Source: Amycolatopsis tucumanensis
Lineage (GTDB): Bacteria > Actinomycetota > Actinomycetes > Mycobacteriales > Pseudonocardiaceae
NCBI RefSeq assembly: GCF_021654135.1
Contig: NZ_JAKGSD010000041.1
Location: 13,231-77,230, forward strand
Direction: 5' to 3'
Length of the DNA stretch: 64,000 nt
Shown: piece after piece, positions 15,253 through 23,676 of the stretch
How positions within the stretch are numbered: the stretch's first letter is position 1
Layout: each line of letters begins with the position of its first letter
Program-made: the position numbers and the translations under genes
The notes under the pieces: model-generated
Seen by the model: the letters and a program-made list of their open reading frames with translations, nothing else
Databases searched by the model: none
Told to the model about the DNA's origin: nothing

Positions 15253-16497
15253 GTGGCCGCGGGCAGGGCTTGGCTGATGTGGGGGCTGGGGGCGCTGTGC
15301 TACCTGACCGCGTTGTTCCACCGGATGAGCCTGTCGGTCGCCGGGCTCACCGCGCAGGAGCGGTTCTCGATCGACGCGACCGGGCTGGCCGCGTTCTCCG
15401 TGGTGCAGCTCGTGCTCTACGCGTTGCTGCAGGTGCCCGTCGGCGCGGCCGCCGACCGGTTCGGGCCGCGGCGCCTGCTCGCGCTCGGGATGGCGCTGAT
15501 GGCGGCGGGGTCGATCGTGTTCGCGCTGGCCACGGCCTACCCGGCGGCGATGGCGGGCCGGGCGCTGATCGGCGCCGGTGACGCGTTCCTGTTCGTCAAC
15601 GTGCTGCGGCTCGCGCACAACTGGTTCCCCGGCCGCCGGTACGCGCTGGTCGCGGCGCTCACCGGGATGATCGGCGGGCTCGGCCAGCTGATCGCGACCG
15701 CGCCGCTGGCCGCACTGCTCACCGGGTTCGGGTGGACGCCCGCGTTCCTGGTGGCCGGCGTGATCACGGCGGTGCTGCTGGTCGCCGTCGGCGTCGCGTT
15801 GCGGGACGGCCCGTCGGCGACCGTGCGCGAGGAGCCGCGGGAACCGTTGCGGGTCAGCCTTCGCCACGCGTGGCGCAACCGCGGCACGCGGCACGCGATG
15901 TGGACGCACTTCACGTTGATGGGCGCGTTCGTCACGTTCACCGCGGTGCTCGGCCAGCCGTACCTGGTGCACGCGCAGGGCCGGACCCCGGCGGCGGCGA
16001 GTGCGCTGCTGACCGTGGTGGTGGGCGGGTTCGTGCTGGCCGGGACGTTCGCCGGGCAGCTGGCTTCCCGGCGGCCCGGCGTGCGCGGGCCGATGGTCGC
16101 GACGGCAGCGGTGGTGAGCCTGGTGTGCTGGGCGGTGCTGGTCGTGGTGCCCGGACCGCTGCCGGTGGCCGTGCTCGGGCCGGTGCTGTTCCTGATCGGC
16201 GCGGCGGGCGCGGTGAGCATGCTCGCCTTCGACCTGGCGCGCTCGGCCAACCACGGGCACCAGGCCGGGGTCGCGAGCGGCGTGGCCAACATGGGCGGGT
16301 TCACCTTCGCGGTGGTCGCCGAGCTGGGGGCCGGTCTGCTGCTGGACGAACTGCTGCGGCACGGGGTGGCCGGGCCGCTGGCCTACCGGCTGTCGTTCCT
16401 GGTGGCTCTCGTGATGGGACTGGCAGGCACCGTGCGGCTGCTGACGCTGCACAAGCACGCCGGAGTGCGCCCCCGCGAGCTGGAATTGGCTGCTTAG
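15253..16497 (+). CDS. MFS transporter
   Basis: The 414-residue, 12-helix carrier begins with a short N-terminus (AAGRAWLMWGLGALCYLTALF). The helix 2-3 motif is GAAADRFGPRRLLALGM, an MFS signature. The overall form is like organic-acid or nitrate/hexuronate-type MFS proteins, but the substrate cannot be assigned. The GTG start follows an 11-base Shine-Dalgarno match. It is divergent from an FCD-type GntR regulator, whose ligands are often carboxylates, so uptake or export of an acid is a reasonable guess. A perfect 17-bp hairpin follows the stop. Confidence 0.88.
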   Translation: MAAGRAWLMWGLGALCYLTALFHRMSLSVAGLTAQERFSIDATGLAAFSVVQLVLYALLQVPVGAAADRFGPRRLLALGMALMAAGSIVFALATAYPAAMAGRALIGAGDAFLFVNVLRLAHNWFPGRRYALVAALTGMIGGLGQLIATAPLAALLTGFGWTPAFLVAGVITAVLLVAVGVALRDGPSATVREEPREPLRVSLRHAWRNRGTRHAMWTHFTLMGAFVTFTAVLGQPYLVHAQGRTPAAASALLTVVVGGFVLAGTFAGQLASRRPGVRGPMVATAAVVSLVCWAVLVVVPGPLPVAVLGPVLFLIGAAGAVSMLAFDLARSANHGHQAGVASGVANMGGFTFAVVAELGAGLLLDELLRHGVAGPLAYRLSFLVALVMGLAGTVRLLTLHKHAGVRPRELELAA

Positions 16498-16503
16498 CCG
16501 AAC

Positions 16504-16539
16504 GTTCTGCGCCGGTGGCCTGGGCCACCGGCGCAGAAC
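16504..16539. terminator. Bidirectional hairpin terminator
   Basis: Two 17-base arms, 16504-16520 and 16523-16539, are perfectly complementary with a two-base gap. The element sits between the convergent MFS and accE genes. No long T-run follows, so termination may rely on the very stable stem alone, as is common in actinomycetes. Confidence 0.75.
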
Positions 16540-16546
16540 TGGAAAC

Positions 16547-16786
16547 TCAACGCGGCCAGGCCGAAGCCCGCCACGCGCCGGAACCCGGCTGCGGCAACGG
16601 CTGCCGCACCAGGGCGGCGCGGTCTGCCCAGAACGAGGTCCGCTCCGGCTTCTCCGGCTCGTCGCCGGGCGCGGAAGCGGCCGCGGCCACCACGGCGGTC
16701 AGCGCCGCCAGCTCGGCCTCGCTCGGGTCGCCGCGCACGATGCGCAGCAACGGCCGGGCGGGCGGGGTCTCTTCGGACTCGCTCAT
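16547..16786 (-). CDS. accE: Acyl-CoA carboxylase epsilon subunit
   Basis: This 79-residue protein stabilises and activates the AccA3-AccD5 complex. Actinobacterial epsilon subunits are short, begin with a variable acidic stretch and share a conserved LRIVRGDPSEAELAALTAV segment, visible here at about residues 14-32, then end in a Trp/Arg-rich tail (SFWADRAALVRQP, GAWRASAWPR). The ATG has GGGGGAG upstream. It lies nine bases downstream of accD5 on the same strand, the usual arrangement for a co-expressed beta-epsilon pair. Confidence 0.9.
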   Translation of the reverse strand: MSESEETPPARPLLRIVRGDPSEAELAALTAVVAAAASAPGDEPEKPERTSFWADRAALVRQPLPQPGSGAWRASAWPR

Positions 16787-16795
16787 CGCTCCCCC

Positions 16796-18436
16796 TTACA
16801 GCGGGATGTTGCCGTGCTTCTTGGGCGGCAGCGTCTCGCGCTTGTCACGCAGCATGGACAGCGCCCGCGCCACGTGCCCGCGCGTGTGCGACGGCACGAT
16901 CACCGAGTCGACGTAACCGCGCTCGGCCGCTTCGTACGGGTTGAGCAGCGTGTCCTCGTACTCCTGGATCAGCTCGGCCCGCAGCGCCTCGACGTCCTTG
17001 CCCTCCTCGGCGGCCTTGGCGAGCGTCTTGCGGTGCACGATGTTGGCCGCGCCCTGGGCGCCCATCACCGCGACCTGCGCGGTCGGCCACGCCAGGTTGA
17101 TGTCCGCGCCGAGGTGCTTGGAGCCCATGACGTCGTAGGCGCCGCCGTAGGCCTTGCGCGTGATGACCGTGACCAGCGGGACCGTCGCCTCGGCGTAGGC
17201 GTAGATCAGCTTCGCGCCGCGGCGGATGATGCCGTTCCACTCCTGGTCGGTGCCCGGCAGGAAGCCTGGCACGTCGACGAAGGTCAGCACCGGCACGTTG
17301 AACGCGTCGCAGGTCCGCACGAACCGCGCCGCCTTCTCCGAGGCGTCGATGTCGAGGCAGCCGGCGAACTGCGTCGGCTGGTTGGCGACCACGCCGACCG
17401 CGTGCCCGTCGACCCGGCCGAACCCGACGATCACGTTCGGCGCGAACAGCTCCTGGACCTCCAGGAACTCGCCGTCGTCGAGCACGCGGGTGATGACCTC
17501 GTGCATGTCGTAGGGCTGGTTCGGCGAGTCCGGGATCAGGGTGTCCAGCTCGAGGTCGGACTCGGTGACGCCGTCGGCGATGGACCCGTCGGTCGGCTCC
17601 GGCGAGTCGAACACCGGCGGCTCGGACAGGTTGTTCGACGGCAGGAAGGACAGCAGCTCCTTGACGTAGGCGATCGCGTCCTCCTCGTCGGTGCCGAGGT
17701 AGTGCGCGTTGCCCGACTTGGTGTTGTGCGTCCGGGCGCCGCCCAGCTCCTCGAACGTCACCTCTTCGCCGGTCACGGTCTTCACGACGTCCGGACCGGT
17801 GATGAACATGTGCGAGGTCTGGTCGACCATCACGATGAAGTCGGTGAGCGCGGGGGAGTAGACGTGCCCGCCCGCGTTGGCGCCCATGATGAGCGAGATC
17901 TGCGGGACGACACCGGAGGCCTTCACGTTGCGGGTGAAGATCTCGCCGTACAGGCCGAGCGAGACCACGCCCTCCTGGATGCGCGCGCCGCCGCCCTCGT
18001 TGATGCCGATGATCGGTCGGCCGGTCTTGATGGCCAGGTCCATCACCTTGACGATCTTCTCGCCGTAGACCTCGCCGAGCGAACCGCCGAACACGGTCAC
18101 GTCCTGGCTGAACACGCACACCGGGCGGCCGTCGATGGTGCCGTACCCGGTCACCACCCCGTCGCCGTACGGGCGGTTCTTCTCCTGCCCGAAGTTCGTC
18201 GACCGGTGCCGCGCCAGTTCGTCGAGCTCGACGAACGAGCCGGGATCGAGCAGCAGGTCGATCCGCTCGCGGGCGGTCTTCTTGCCCTTCGCGTGCTGAC
18301 GCTCCACGGCACGGGCGGACCCGGCGTGCACCGCCTCGTCGTTCCGGCGGTACAGGTCGGCCAGCTTCCCGGCCGTGGTGTGGATGTCCGGCTCCTCCGC
18401 CGGAGGCGTCCCGATCGGCTCCGTCGCGCTGCTCAT
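16796..18436 (-). CDS. accD5: Acyl-CoA carboxylase beta subunit (propionyl/acyl-CoA carboxyltransferase)
   Basis: This subunit transfers the carboxyl group from biotin on AccA3 to an acyl-CoA, mainly propionyl-CoA for AccD5-type proteins, giving methylmalonyl-CoA for branched lipids and polyketides. The 546 residues show the two crotonase-like halves. An oxyanion-loop segment is in the N half (INEGGGARIQEGV) and a second in the C half (KAYGGAYDVMGSKHLGAD). FVDVPGFLPGTDQEWNGIIR is highly conserved in the family. Its ATG start is clear. It is co-transcribed with accE and belongs to the same conserved block as accA3 and birA. Confidence 0.95.
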   Translation of the reverse strand: MSSATEPIGTPPAEEPDIHTTAGKLADLYRRNDEAVHAGSARAVERQHAKGKKTARERIDLLLDPGSFVELDELARHRSTNFGQEKNRPYGDGVVTGYGTIDGRPVCVFSQDVTVFGGSLGEVYGEKIVKVMDLAIKTGRPIIGINEGGGARIQEGVVSLGLYGEIFTRNVKASGVVPQISLIMGANAGGHVYSPALTDFIVMVDQTSHMFITGPDVVKTVTGEEVTFEELGGARTHNTKSGNAHYLGTDEEDAIAYVKELLSFLPSNNLSEPPVFDSPEPTDGSIADGVTESDLELDTLIPDSPNQPYDMHEVITRVLDDGEFLEVQELFAPNVIVGFGRVDGHAVGVVANQPTQFAGCLDIDASEKAARFVRTCDAFNVPVLTFVDVPGFLPGTDQEWNGIIRRGAKLIYAYAEATVPLVTVITRKAYGGAYDVMGSKHLGADINLAWPTAQVAVMGAQGAANIVHRKTLAKAAEEGKDVEALRAELIQEYEDTLLNPYEAAERGYVDSVIVPSHTRGHVARALSMLRDKRETLPPKKHGNIPL

Positions 18437-18483
18437 GACGGGAGCCTATCTACTGCGCAAGGGGCGCGTGTGTGGCGTGAACC

Positions 18484-19476
18484 TCACCTGGCGAACCGCG
18501 ACCAGGCGTCGAGCAGCCGCCGGGCCGATCCGCCCACCGGCCCGACCGCGTCGGCCAGGGTCTTCGCGTCCGGCAGCCGCGCCGAGTCGACCGCCGCCAC
18601 CGCCTGCGCGGCGTCCGAAACGGTCGACGAGCACACCGAGAGCAGGTAGTCCGGCACGGTCAGGGCCGGGTCGGTCACCCCGACCACCGGCGTGCCGACG
18701 GCGGTTACCAGCGGGAACACCGTGCCCGGGATGCCGATGGCGGCTTCGGCGCGTGCCGAGGCCTGCACGGACGGGACGTCGCTGATCTCGTAGCGGTCCC
18801 ACAAGGCGCGGTTCTCGCGCGGGTGCAGGCCGACGAGGATCCGCTTGCCTGCCGCCGCGAGTTTCTCCGCCGACGCGAGCAGCAGTTCGGTGCCGGGCGC
18901 CGCGGAACCGGTGCCGTCCGGGTGGGTGACGCTGGTGAGCACGAGGACGAGGCCCGGCTCCGGCTTGCGCTCGGGCAGACCGTCGGTCTGCGGTGAGCCG
19001 ACGACCTTGATGCGGCGGCGCGTGCCGAGGTAGGCGCCGAACGCGCGGGCCTCGGCGGGGGAGGACGACGTGATCAGCCGCGGGTGCAGCTCCTTCGCCC
19101 GCGCGGCCCGGACCGGCTGCTGGTAGGCGAGCGAACTGGCGACGAGCGGCAGCTTCCGGAAGCGGGCCGCGCAGTCGGCGGGCCAGTCCCCGGCGCCGGT
19201 GACGACGAGCAGGTCCGCCCGCGGCGCGGTGTCCGGGGTCGCGACCGGAACCGGGTCGCCCGGGGTGACGCCGGTCAGGTCCGGGACCAGCTGGGTCAGC
19301 CGCCAGCCGCGCCGCGCGGCCTCGGCCAGCAGGGGTTTGACGTGGTAGGTGCCCCAGGGTTCGTTGGTCGCGATCAGCACGCGCGGGGCTCGGGAGGCGC
19401 TGGCGGTCCCGCCACCGAGGGCGGCGAGCGCGACGGCACCGCCGAGCACCGCACGCCGGGACACCGGTTTCGTCAT
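18484..19476 (-). CDS. Tat-exported protein of unknown function
   Basis: The 330-residue protein has a twin-arginine signal (SRRAVLGGAVALAAL, with an A-S-A-type cleavage region near residue 27). The mature part opens RVLIATNEPWGTYHVKPLLA and reads like a two-lobed Rossmann-type protein: VVTGAGDWPADC, an IGIPGTVFPLVTAVGTPVVG segment, and a LVGLHPRENRALWDRYE stretch. These loosely recall CDP-glycerol-transferase or UDP-sugar-epimerase-like folds, but no defining motif is seen, so no activity is assigned. An ATG at 19476 is preferred to an upstream TTG. It lies downstream of a SRPBCC/ArsR operon on the same strand. Confidence 0.75.
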   Translation of the reverse strand: MTKPVSRRAVLGGAVALAALGGGTASASRAPRVLIATNEPWGTYHVKPLLAEAARRGWRLTQLVPDLTGVTPGDPVPVATPDTAPRADLLVVTGAGDWPADCAARFRKLPLVASSLAYQQPVRAARAKELHPRLITSSSPAEARAFGAYLGTRRRIKVVGSPQTDGLPERKPEPGLVLVLTSVTHPDGTGSAAPGTELLLASAEKLAAAGKRILVGLHPRENRALWDRYEISDVPSVQASARAEAAIGIPGTVFPLVTAVGTPVVGVTDPALTVPDYLLSVCSSTVSDAAQAVAAVDSARLPDAKTLADAVGPVGGSARRLLDAWSRFAR

Positions 19477-19539
19477 GATCGACAAGCTAGGCGGCGCGGA
19501 CGGCCTGCGGGTGAACAGCGAGCGAACGGTGTCAGCGCA

Positions 19540-19689
19540 TCAGCTGCTCCCACACGTCAACCAGGCGGCCAGCTCGCCGGGCTCGGTCAGCGCCCGCCAG
19601 ACCTTCTCCGGCAGGTGCTTCAGGTGGCGCTCGAAGACGAGCGTGGCGCGGCCTTCCGGCTGACGGCGCAGTTCGCCGAGGTCGGTCAC
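19540..19689 (-). pseudogene. Truncated SRPBCC (AHSA1-like) fragment
   Basis: Only 49 residues remain: VTDLGELRRQPEGRATLVFE, then HLPEKVWRALTEPGELAAWL, and a short nonsense tail. This is the opening strand and helix of an AHSA1-type SRPBCC domain, closely like the start of the complete protein upstream. It is coupled to that gene by a GTGA overlap. After the codons for AAW the homologous frame ends. A one-base shift opens a short frame coding VDVWEQLMR before a stop, so a deletion or frameshift has probably joined this start to an unrelated end. A functional small protein cannot be excluded. Confidence 0.6.
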
Positions 19690-20627
19690 CGCACCTTCTC
19701 CTCGTAGCGCCTGGTCAGCAGGGCCGTGCGCTCCTCGGGCCACGGGCAGCGGATCTCGCCGAAGGTGGCGGCGAAGAACAGCTCCAGGTGGGTGTGCCAG
19801 GCGGCCAGCAGCTCGGCCCGCAGGTGCTTCAGCGCGAACGGGACCGTCTGCGTGAGCTCGATCCGGGTGCCGAGTTCGGCGTCGGCGACGATTTCGAACC
19901 GGACGCGGCCCGCGGGTGCGCCGTCGTGCAGCCACTCGTACTCCAGGACGTGCGGCGCGGACGCGGTGACGATCTTCCCCGCGGGCACGTAGCCGTTGGT
20001 GGCGCGCAGTGGCGGCGGGCCGCCGGGGTCGACCGGGGAGTCCTCGGTGAGCAGCCGCCAGATCTCCGCAGGCGGTTTCCAGACCAGGTCGCGGGCGAAC
20101 CGCAGCTCGTACCCGGCGGCCGTCTCGTGCGCCGAGCCCTCGCCGAGGCCGAACTGGTCGATGTAGTGCTCCATCGCGGTCAGCCAGTCCGGCGGCGGGG
20201 GCGCGTCGGCGCCGTCCAGCCGTGCGGTCAGTGCACCGAGGCAGGTGTCCCAGCCGATCGCGTTCCGTCCGGCGGACAGCCGCCCGATGTCGCCGCCGCC
20301 GATCGTCTGGGTGAAGACCAGCAGGCAGCCGTCACCGTCCGGCAGCAGCTCGAACCGCAGGACGTCGAGGTTCCAGGTGAAGGCGAACACCTTCGGCGGG
20401 TCGAATTCGAGGACCTCGCCGGTGCCGCCGTCGTCGACGGGCGCCTCGTCGGGGAAGACGAACCGGATCGGCGCGCCGATCCGCGCCTCGGTCTCGACGC
20501 GCGCCGGGAACCAGTGCGCCAGTTCGGCCGGGTCGGTGACGGCTCGCCAGACCTTCTCGGGCCGGTGCCGCAGGCGACGTTCGAAGCGCAGCACGGGTTT
20601 CCCTGCGATGGTGCGGAATTCGGTCAC
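19686..20627 (-). CDS. Tandem SRPBCC (AHSA1/START-like) domain protein
   Basis: The 313-residue protein holds two AHSA1-type hydrophobic-cavity domains. The first (LRFERRLRHRPEKVWRAVTD) covers about residues 1-150, the second (YELRFARDLVWKPPAEIWRL) residues 165-313. Such proteins bind lipids or hydrophobic ligands, or act as activators. The GTG start overlaps the stop of the ArsR gene by a GTGA, a very common ArsR-AHSA1 arrangement, so the pair is one operon. The long open frame upstream of this start is only a shadow of the ArsR gene. A truncated third copy follows. The ligand is unknown. Confidence 0.87.
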   Translation of the reverse strand: MTEFRTIAGKPVLRFERRLRHRPEKVWRAVTDPAELAHWFPARVETEARIGAPIRFVFPDEAPVDDGGTGEVLEFDPPKVFAFTWNLDVLRFELLPDGDGCLLVFTQTIGGGDIGRLSAGRNAIGWDTCLGALTARLDGADAPPPPDWLTAMEHYIDQFGLGEGSAHETAAGYELRFARDLVWKPPAEIWRLLTEDSPVDPGGPPPLRATNGYVPAGKIVTASAPHVLEYEWLHDGAPAGRVRFEIVADAELGTRIELTQTVPFALKHLRAELLAAWHTHLELFFAATFGEIRCPWPEERTALLTRRYEEKVR

Positions 20628-20938
20628 CTCGGGTCCTCCATCGAGTCCAGGTGGCGTTCGAGGGCGTCCAGGCTGGCGTCCCACATGCGCCGGTAGGGGG
20701 CCAGCCAGGCGTCGATCTCGGCGAGCGGCTCCGGGCGCAGCCGGTACCAGCGGCGTTGCGCGTCCTGCCGGACCTCGACCAGCCCCGCCTCGCGCAGCAC
20801 CTTGAGGTGCTTGGACACCGCGGGCTGGGTGAGGCGCAGGCGCTCCACGAGGTCCCCGACCGGGCGCTCCGACGTGCGGAGCAGGTCGAGGATCTCGCGC
20901 CGCCGCGGCTCGGCGAGGACCTCGAACGTTGATGCCAT
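20624..20938 (-). CDS. ArsR family transcriptional regulator
   Basis: The 104-residue winged-helix protein begins MASTFEVLAEPRRREILDLL and carries VGDLVERLRLTQPAVSKHLKV, the ArsR DNA-recognition helices. The metal-binding ELCVCDL box is absent (DLVERLRL instead), so it is of the non-metal, AHSA1-associated type. It heads the operon with the SRPBCC genes. The sequence just upstream has two AGGAATATAA-type words (20941-20950 and 20957-20966), a direct repeat that may be its operator. Confidence 0.9.
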   Translation of the reverse strand: MASTFEVLAEPRRREILDLLRTSERPVGDLVERLRLTQPAVSKHLKVLREAGLVEVRQDAQRRWYRLRPEPLAEIDAWLAPYRRMWDASLDALERHLDSMEDPR

Positions 20939-20940
20939 AC

Positions 20941-20966
20941 GAGGAATATAACCGCTGAGGAATATA
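20941..20966. promoter_or_regulatory. Direct repeat upstream of the ArsR gene
   Basis: GAGGAATATAA occurs twice, about 16 bases apart, immediately upstream of the ArsR start. The AT-rich words could be the promoter -10 region and a regulator half-site pair for autorepression. Confidence 0.4.
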
Positions 20967-21048
20967 AGTCAAGCTGTCACATCGGTGTTCCCCGGGCACT
21001 TCGGAGTGCCTTCTTCCGCGACCGCGCCGGCCGGGACAAGATCGGCTC

Positions 21049-21489
21049 ATGAGCGAAGAACTCCTCGACCTCGTCGCCGGCCGCCAGTTCGGCACCCTGG
21101 CCACGATCCGCCGCGACGGCAGGCCGCAACTGTCCACAGTGGTCTACGGCTGGTACCCGGAGGAGAAGCTCATCCGGATCAGCTCGACCGCGGACCGCGC
21201 GAAGGTGCGGAACCTGCTCCGGGACCCGCGCGCGGTGCTGCACGTCGCGGCGCCGGACGGAATGGCGTACGCGGTCGTGGAGGGCGACGTCGACGTGTCG
21301 CCGGTCAGCACCGAGCCGGGAGACGCGACCGGACGCGAGATGACCGAGCTCGCCTCGCGGTTCGAGGACCCGTACGCCGACCTCGACCGCTTCTACCAGC
21401 GAATGGTCGACGAGCAGCGCGTGGTGATCCGCCTCCCGGTGTCCCGTGTGTACGGTCTCCCGCCGGGCGCGCTTCCCGTTCCGGACTAG
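21049..21489 (+). CDS. PPOX class F420-dependent oxidoreductase
   Basis: The 146-residue split-barrel flavoprotein of the pyridoxamine-phosphate-oxidase superfamily is like actinobacterial F420-binding members (TIGR03618 type). It shows LDLVAGRQFGTLATIRRDGRPQLS near the start, then IRISSTADRAKVRNLLRDP, and VVEGDVDVSP in the core. Such proteins reduce small molecules or bind F420 or haem. It stands alone on the plus strand, converging on the TetR gene with a four-base overlap. Substrate is unknown, and an FMN-binding role is the alternative. Confidence 0.82.
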   Translation: MSEELLDLVAGRQFGTLATIRRDGRPQLSTVVYGWYPEEKLIRISSTADRAKVRNLLRDPRAVLHVAAPDGMAYAVVEGDVDVSPVSTEPGDATGREMTELASRFEDPYADLDRFYQRMVDEQRVVIRLPVSRVYGLPPGALPVPD

Positions 21490-22094
21490 AGCCCGAGGCC
21501 GCGCAGCAGGATGTCGAACCCCTGGCGGAACTCCTCCTCCGGCGGGATCGACCGGGCCTGCGCGGCGGTTTCGGACAGGATCGGGAACTCCTCCGGCGGC
21601 AGGTCGGCCAGCGCGGCCGTGCCCGCGCCCGACAGCGCCCCGAAGTGTTCCACCTGCAGCGCGCCGAACACGTAACCCACGATCGTCCGGAACGCGATCG
21701 CCCGCCGCTTGCCGGTGAGACCCGCGTCGGTCAGGACGGTCAGCATCGTCTCGCCCCAGCGGATCGAACTCGGCACGCGGTGGCGGTGCATCAGCAGCAA
21801 CGGCACCACCGCCGGGTGCCGTGAAACCGCGATCCGGACCCGGTCGGCCAGCACGCTCAACCGCTCGCCGGCCGAACCGCGCGGCACCGTCACCTCGATC
21901 GCCTGCAGCACCAGGTCGACCACCAGGCCTTCGAGCTCGTCGCGGTCGGACACGTAGCGGTAGAGCGACATCGTGCCCATGCCGAGTTCCTTGGCGACCG
22001 TGCGCATCGACAACGCGTCGAGCCCGTCGCGGTCGAGGACGGCCAGTGCCGCGGTGGCGATCTGCGTGGTGGTCAGCGAGCGGGGTCGTGGCAT
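21486..22094 (-). CDS. TetR family transcriptional regulator
   Basis: The 202-residue repressor has an N-terminal helix-turn-helix (ATAALAVLDRDGLDALSMRT, KELGMGTMSLYRYVSDRDEL) and a C-terminal helical ligand domain of the TetR_C type seen in Tet-class repressors. It is divergent from the peroxiredoxin-like gene over a 72-base gap holding two palindromes and a TTGACA box, so repression of that operon is likely. The inducer is unknown. Confidence 0.92.
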   Translation of the reverse strand: MPRPRSLTTTQIATAALAVLDRDGLDALSMRTVAKELGMGTMSLYRYVSDRDELEGLVVDLVLQAIEVTVPRGSAGERLSVLADRVRIAVSRHPAVVPLLLMHRHRVPSSIRWGETMLTVLTDAGLTGKRRAIAFRTIVGYVFGALQVEHFGALSGAGTAALADLPPEEFPILSETAAQARSIPPEEEFRQGFDILLRGLGL

Positions 22095-22099
22095 GGCGT

Positions 22100-22154
22100 T
22101 TGACAGCGTACATCATACGCGCATACGTTCGTAGGCGTACACCACACGCCTACG
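22100..22154. promoter_or_regulatory. Promoter with two palindromes between TetR and AhpC-like genes
   Basis: TTGACA at 22100-22105 is followed after about 16 bases by CATACG, a plausible plus-strand promoter. GCGTA-CATCA-TACGC (22106-22120) lies inside it, and CGTAGGCGT-ACACCAC-ACGCCTACG (22130-22154) lies just after the -10. Both are perfect inverted repeats and good candidates for the TetR operators. Confidence 0.6.
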
Positions 22155-22166
22155 GAGGGATCCACC

Positions 22167-22688
22167 ATGCGCGAGTTCGAACTGGACGCGGTCGGCGGCG
22201 AGCGCGTCCGCGTTCCCGACCCGGAACGCCTGGTCCACCTGCAGTTCCGGCGCTTCGCCGGCTGCCCGATCTGCAACCTCCACCTCCGCTCGGTCGTGCA
22301 GCGGCACGACGAGATCGAAGCCGCAGGCATCCGCGAGGTGGTCTTCTTTCACTCGCCCGCCGACGAACTGCGCGACTACGACCTCCCGTTCGCCGTCATC
22401 GCCGACCCGGACAAGCGCTACTACCGCGAGTTCGGCGTCGAGTCCGGCCGCCGCGCCCTGCTGCACCCGCGGACGTGGGGCGCGATCCTGCGCGGCTCCG
22501 CCCTGACGCTGCTCGGCAGATTCCGGCCGCCCGCGGTCCGGCAGGAGGGCGGGCGGCTCGGGCTGCCCGCGGACTTCCTCATCGACCAGGGTGGCCGCGT
22601 GGTGGCGCGGAAGTACGGCGAGCACGCCTACGACCAGTGGTCGGTCGACGAACTGCTGGCCCACGCGCGGACGGCGGTGGTCCGGTGA
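22167..22688 (+). CDS. AhpC/TSA-type thioredoxin-fold protein
   Basis: The 173-residue protein belongs to the peroxiredoxin-like group with a CPxC motif (RRFAGCPICNLHLRS at about residues 27-41), followed by a DEIEAAGIREVVFFHSPADEL segment typical of the fold. A thiol-based redox or peroxidase role is likely, but reductant and substrate are not known. ATG with GGAGGG upstream. The 3' end overlaps the F420-type monooxygenase gene by four bases (GTGA), and the promoter carries candidate TetR sites, so this is the first gene of a TetR-controlled operon. Confidence 0.85.
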   Translation: MREFELDAVGGERVRVPDPERLVHLQFRRFAGCPICNLHLRSVVQRHDEIEAAGIREVVFFHSPADELRDYDLPFAVIADPDKRYYREFGVESGRRALLHPRTWGAILRGSALTLLGRFRPPAVRQEGGRLGLPADFLIDQGGRVVARKYGEHAYDQWSVDELLAHARTAVVR

Positions 22689-23668
22689 AGCACGGGCTGA
22701 TGCTGTTCACGGATTCCTTCGGCAGCGGCGCTTCCTCGACGGAAGTGTTCGGCTGGGCGCTCAGCTACGCCGCGGAAGCCGAGCTCGCCGGGTGGGACGA
22801 GATCTGGACGACCGAGCACCACTTCACCAGCGCCGTGCACACCCCGTCGGCGGTGGCGATGGCGGCGTTCCTGCTCGGGCGCACCGGCCTCGGCGTCGGC
22901 ACCGCGGTCGCGGTGCTGCCCAACCACCACCCGGTCGCGCTGGCCGAGCAGGCCGCGCTGCTGCACCACGTCGGCGACGGGCGGTTCACACTCGGCGTCG
23001 GGCGCGGCCAGCCCCGCGCGGATCTGGAGGTCTTCGGCGACGGGCTCGCCGGGTACCGCGACATCTCGGGGCGGCTCGCGCAGTTGTCGGAGGCGTTGCG
23101 CAACGGCGAGTTCGACGACTTCCGGGTCGTGCCGGACGTGCCGGGGCGGTCGCCGCTCGCGTTGTCCGCGGCCTCGGTGCCGACCGCGCGGCTGGCCGGG
23201 CGGTTCGGGTTGCCGATCATCCTCGGACCGTTCGTGAGCCTCGCCGACAAGCGTGCGATGGTCGACGCGCAGATCGAGGCGGCGGCCGGGCACGGGCACC
23301 GGATCGACCCGGCCGACAACGTCGATTCGAGCTACTTCGCGATCGCCGACACCACCGACGCTGCGCGGGAATCGCTGGTCGACGGGCTGCGGGCGATGTT
23401 GCTGCGCGGCGCGCCGGGCGCGCGGTGGCTGGTCGAGCAGCCGGAGATGACGGCCGACCGCGCTGACGCGATGGCCCGGCAGCTCGTGCGCAACGTGATC
23501 GCCGGTGACCCGGACGAGTGCGCGCGGCAGTTGCGTGAGCGGGAGGAGCTGCTCGGCGCTGGCCGGATCATCCTGATGCCCGAGGGGGCGGGCTCGGCCG
23601 GCGCCGTGCTGCGCACGGTGCGGCGGGCCGGCGCCGAAGTCTTCACAGCGGCTCACTGCTCGGCTTGA
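22685..23668 (+). CDS. LLM class flavin/F420-dependent oxidoreductase
   Basis: The 327-residue TIM-barrel protein is of the luciferase-like monooxygenase superfamily, starting VKHGLMLFTDSFGSGASSTE. WDEIWTTEHHFT matches the conserved substrate- and flavin-side region, and GDGRFTLGVGRGQPRADLEVFG the phosphate-binding part. It binds either FMN or F420; the family cannot be split by eye. It is coupled by GTGA to the upstream peroxiredoxin-like gene and nearly joined to the downstream hydrolase, so all three probably serve one oxidative or detoxifying step. Confidence 0.87.
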   Translation: MKHGLMLFTDSFGSGASSTEVFGWALSYAAEAELAGWDEIWTTEHHFTSAVHTPSAVAMAAFLLGRTGLGVGTAVAVLPNHHPVALAEQAALLHHVGDGRFTLGVGRGQPRADLEVFGDGLAGYRDISGRLAQLSEALRNGEFDDFRVVPDVPGRSPLALSAASVPTARLAGRFGLPIILGPFVSLADKRAMVDAQIEAAAGHGHRIDPADNVDSSYFAIADTTDAARESLVDGLRAMLLRGAPGARWLVEQPEMTADRADAMARQLVRNVIAGDPDECARQLREREELLGAGRIILMPEGAGSAGAVLRTVRRAGAEVFTAAHCSA

Positions 23669-23676
23669 ATCGGACG

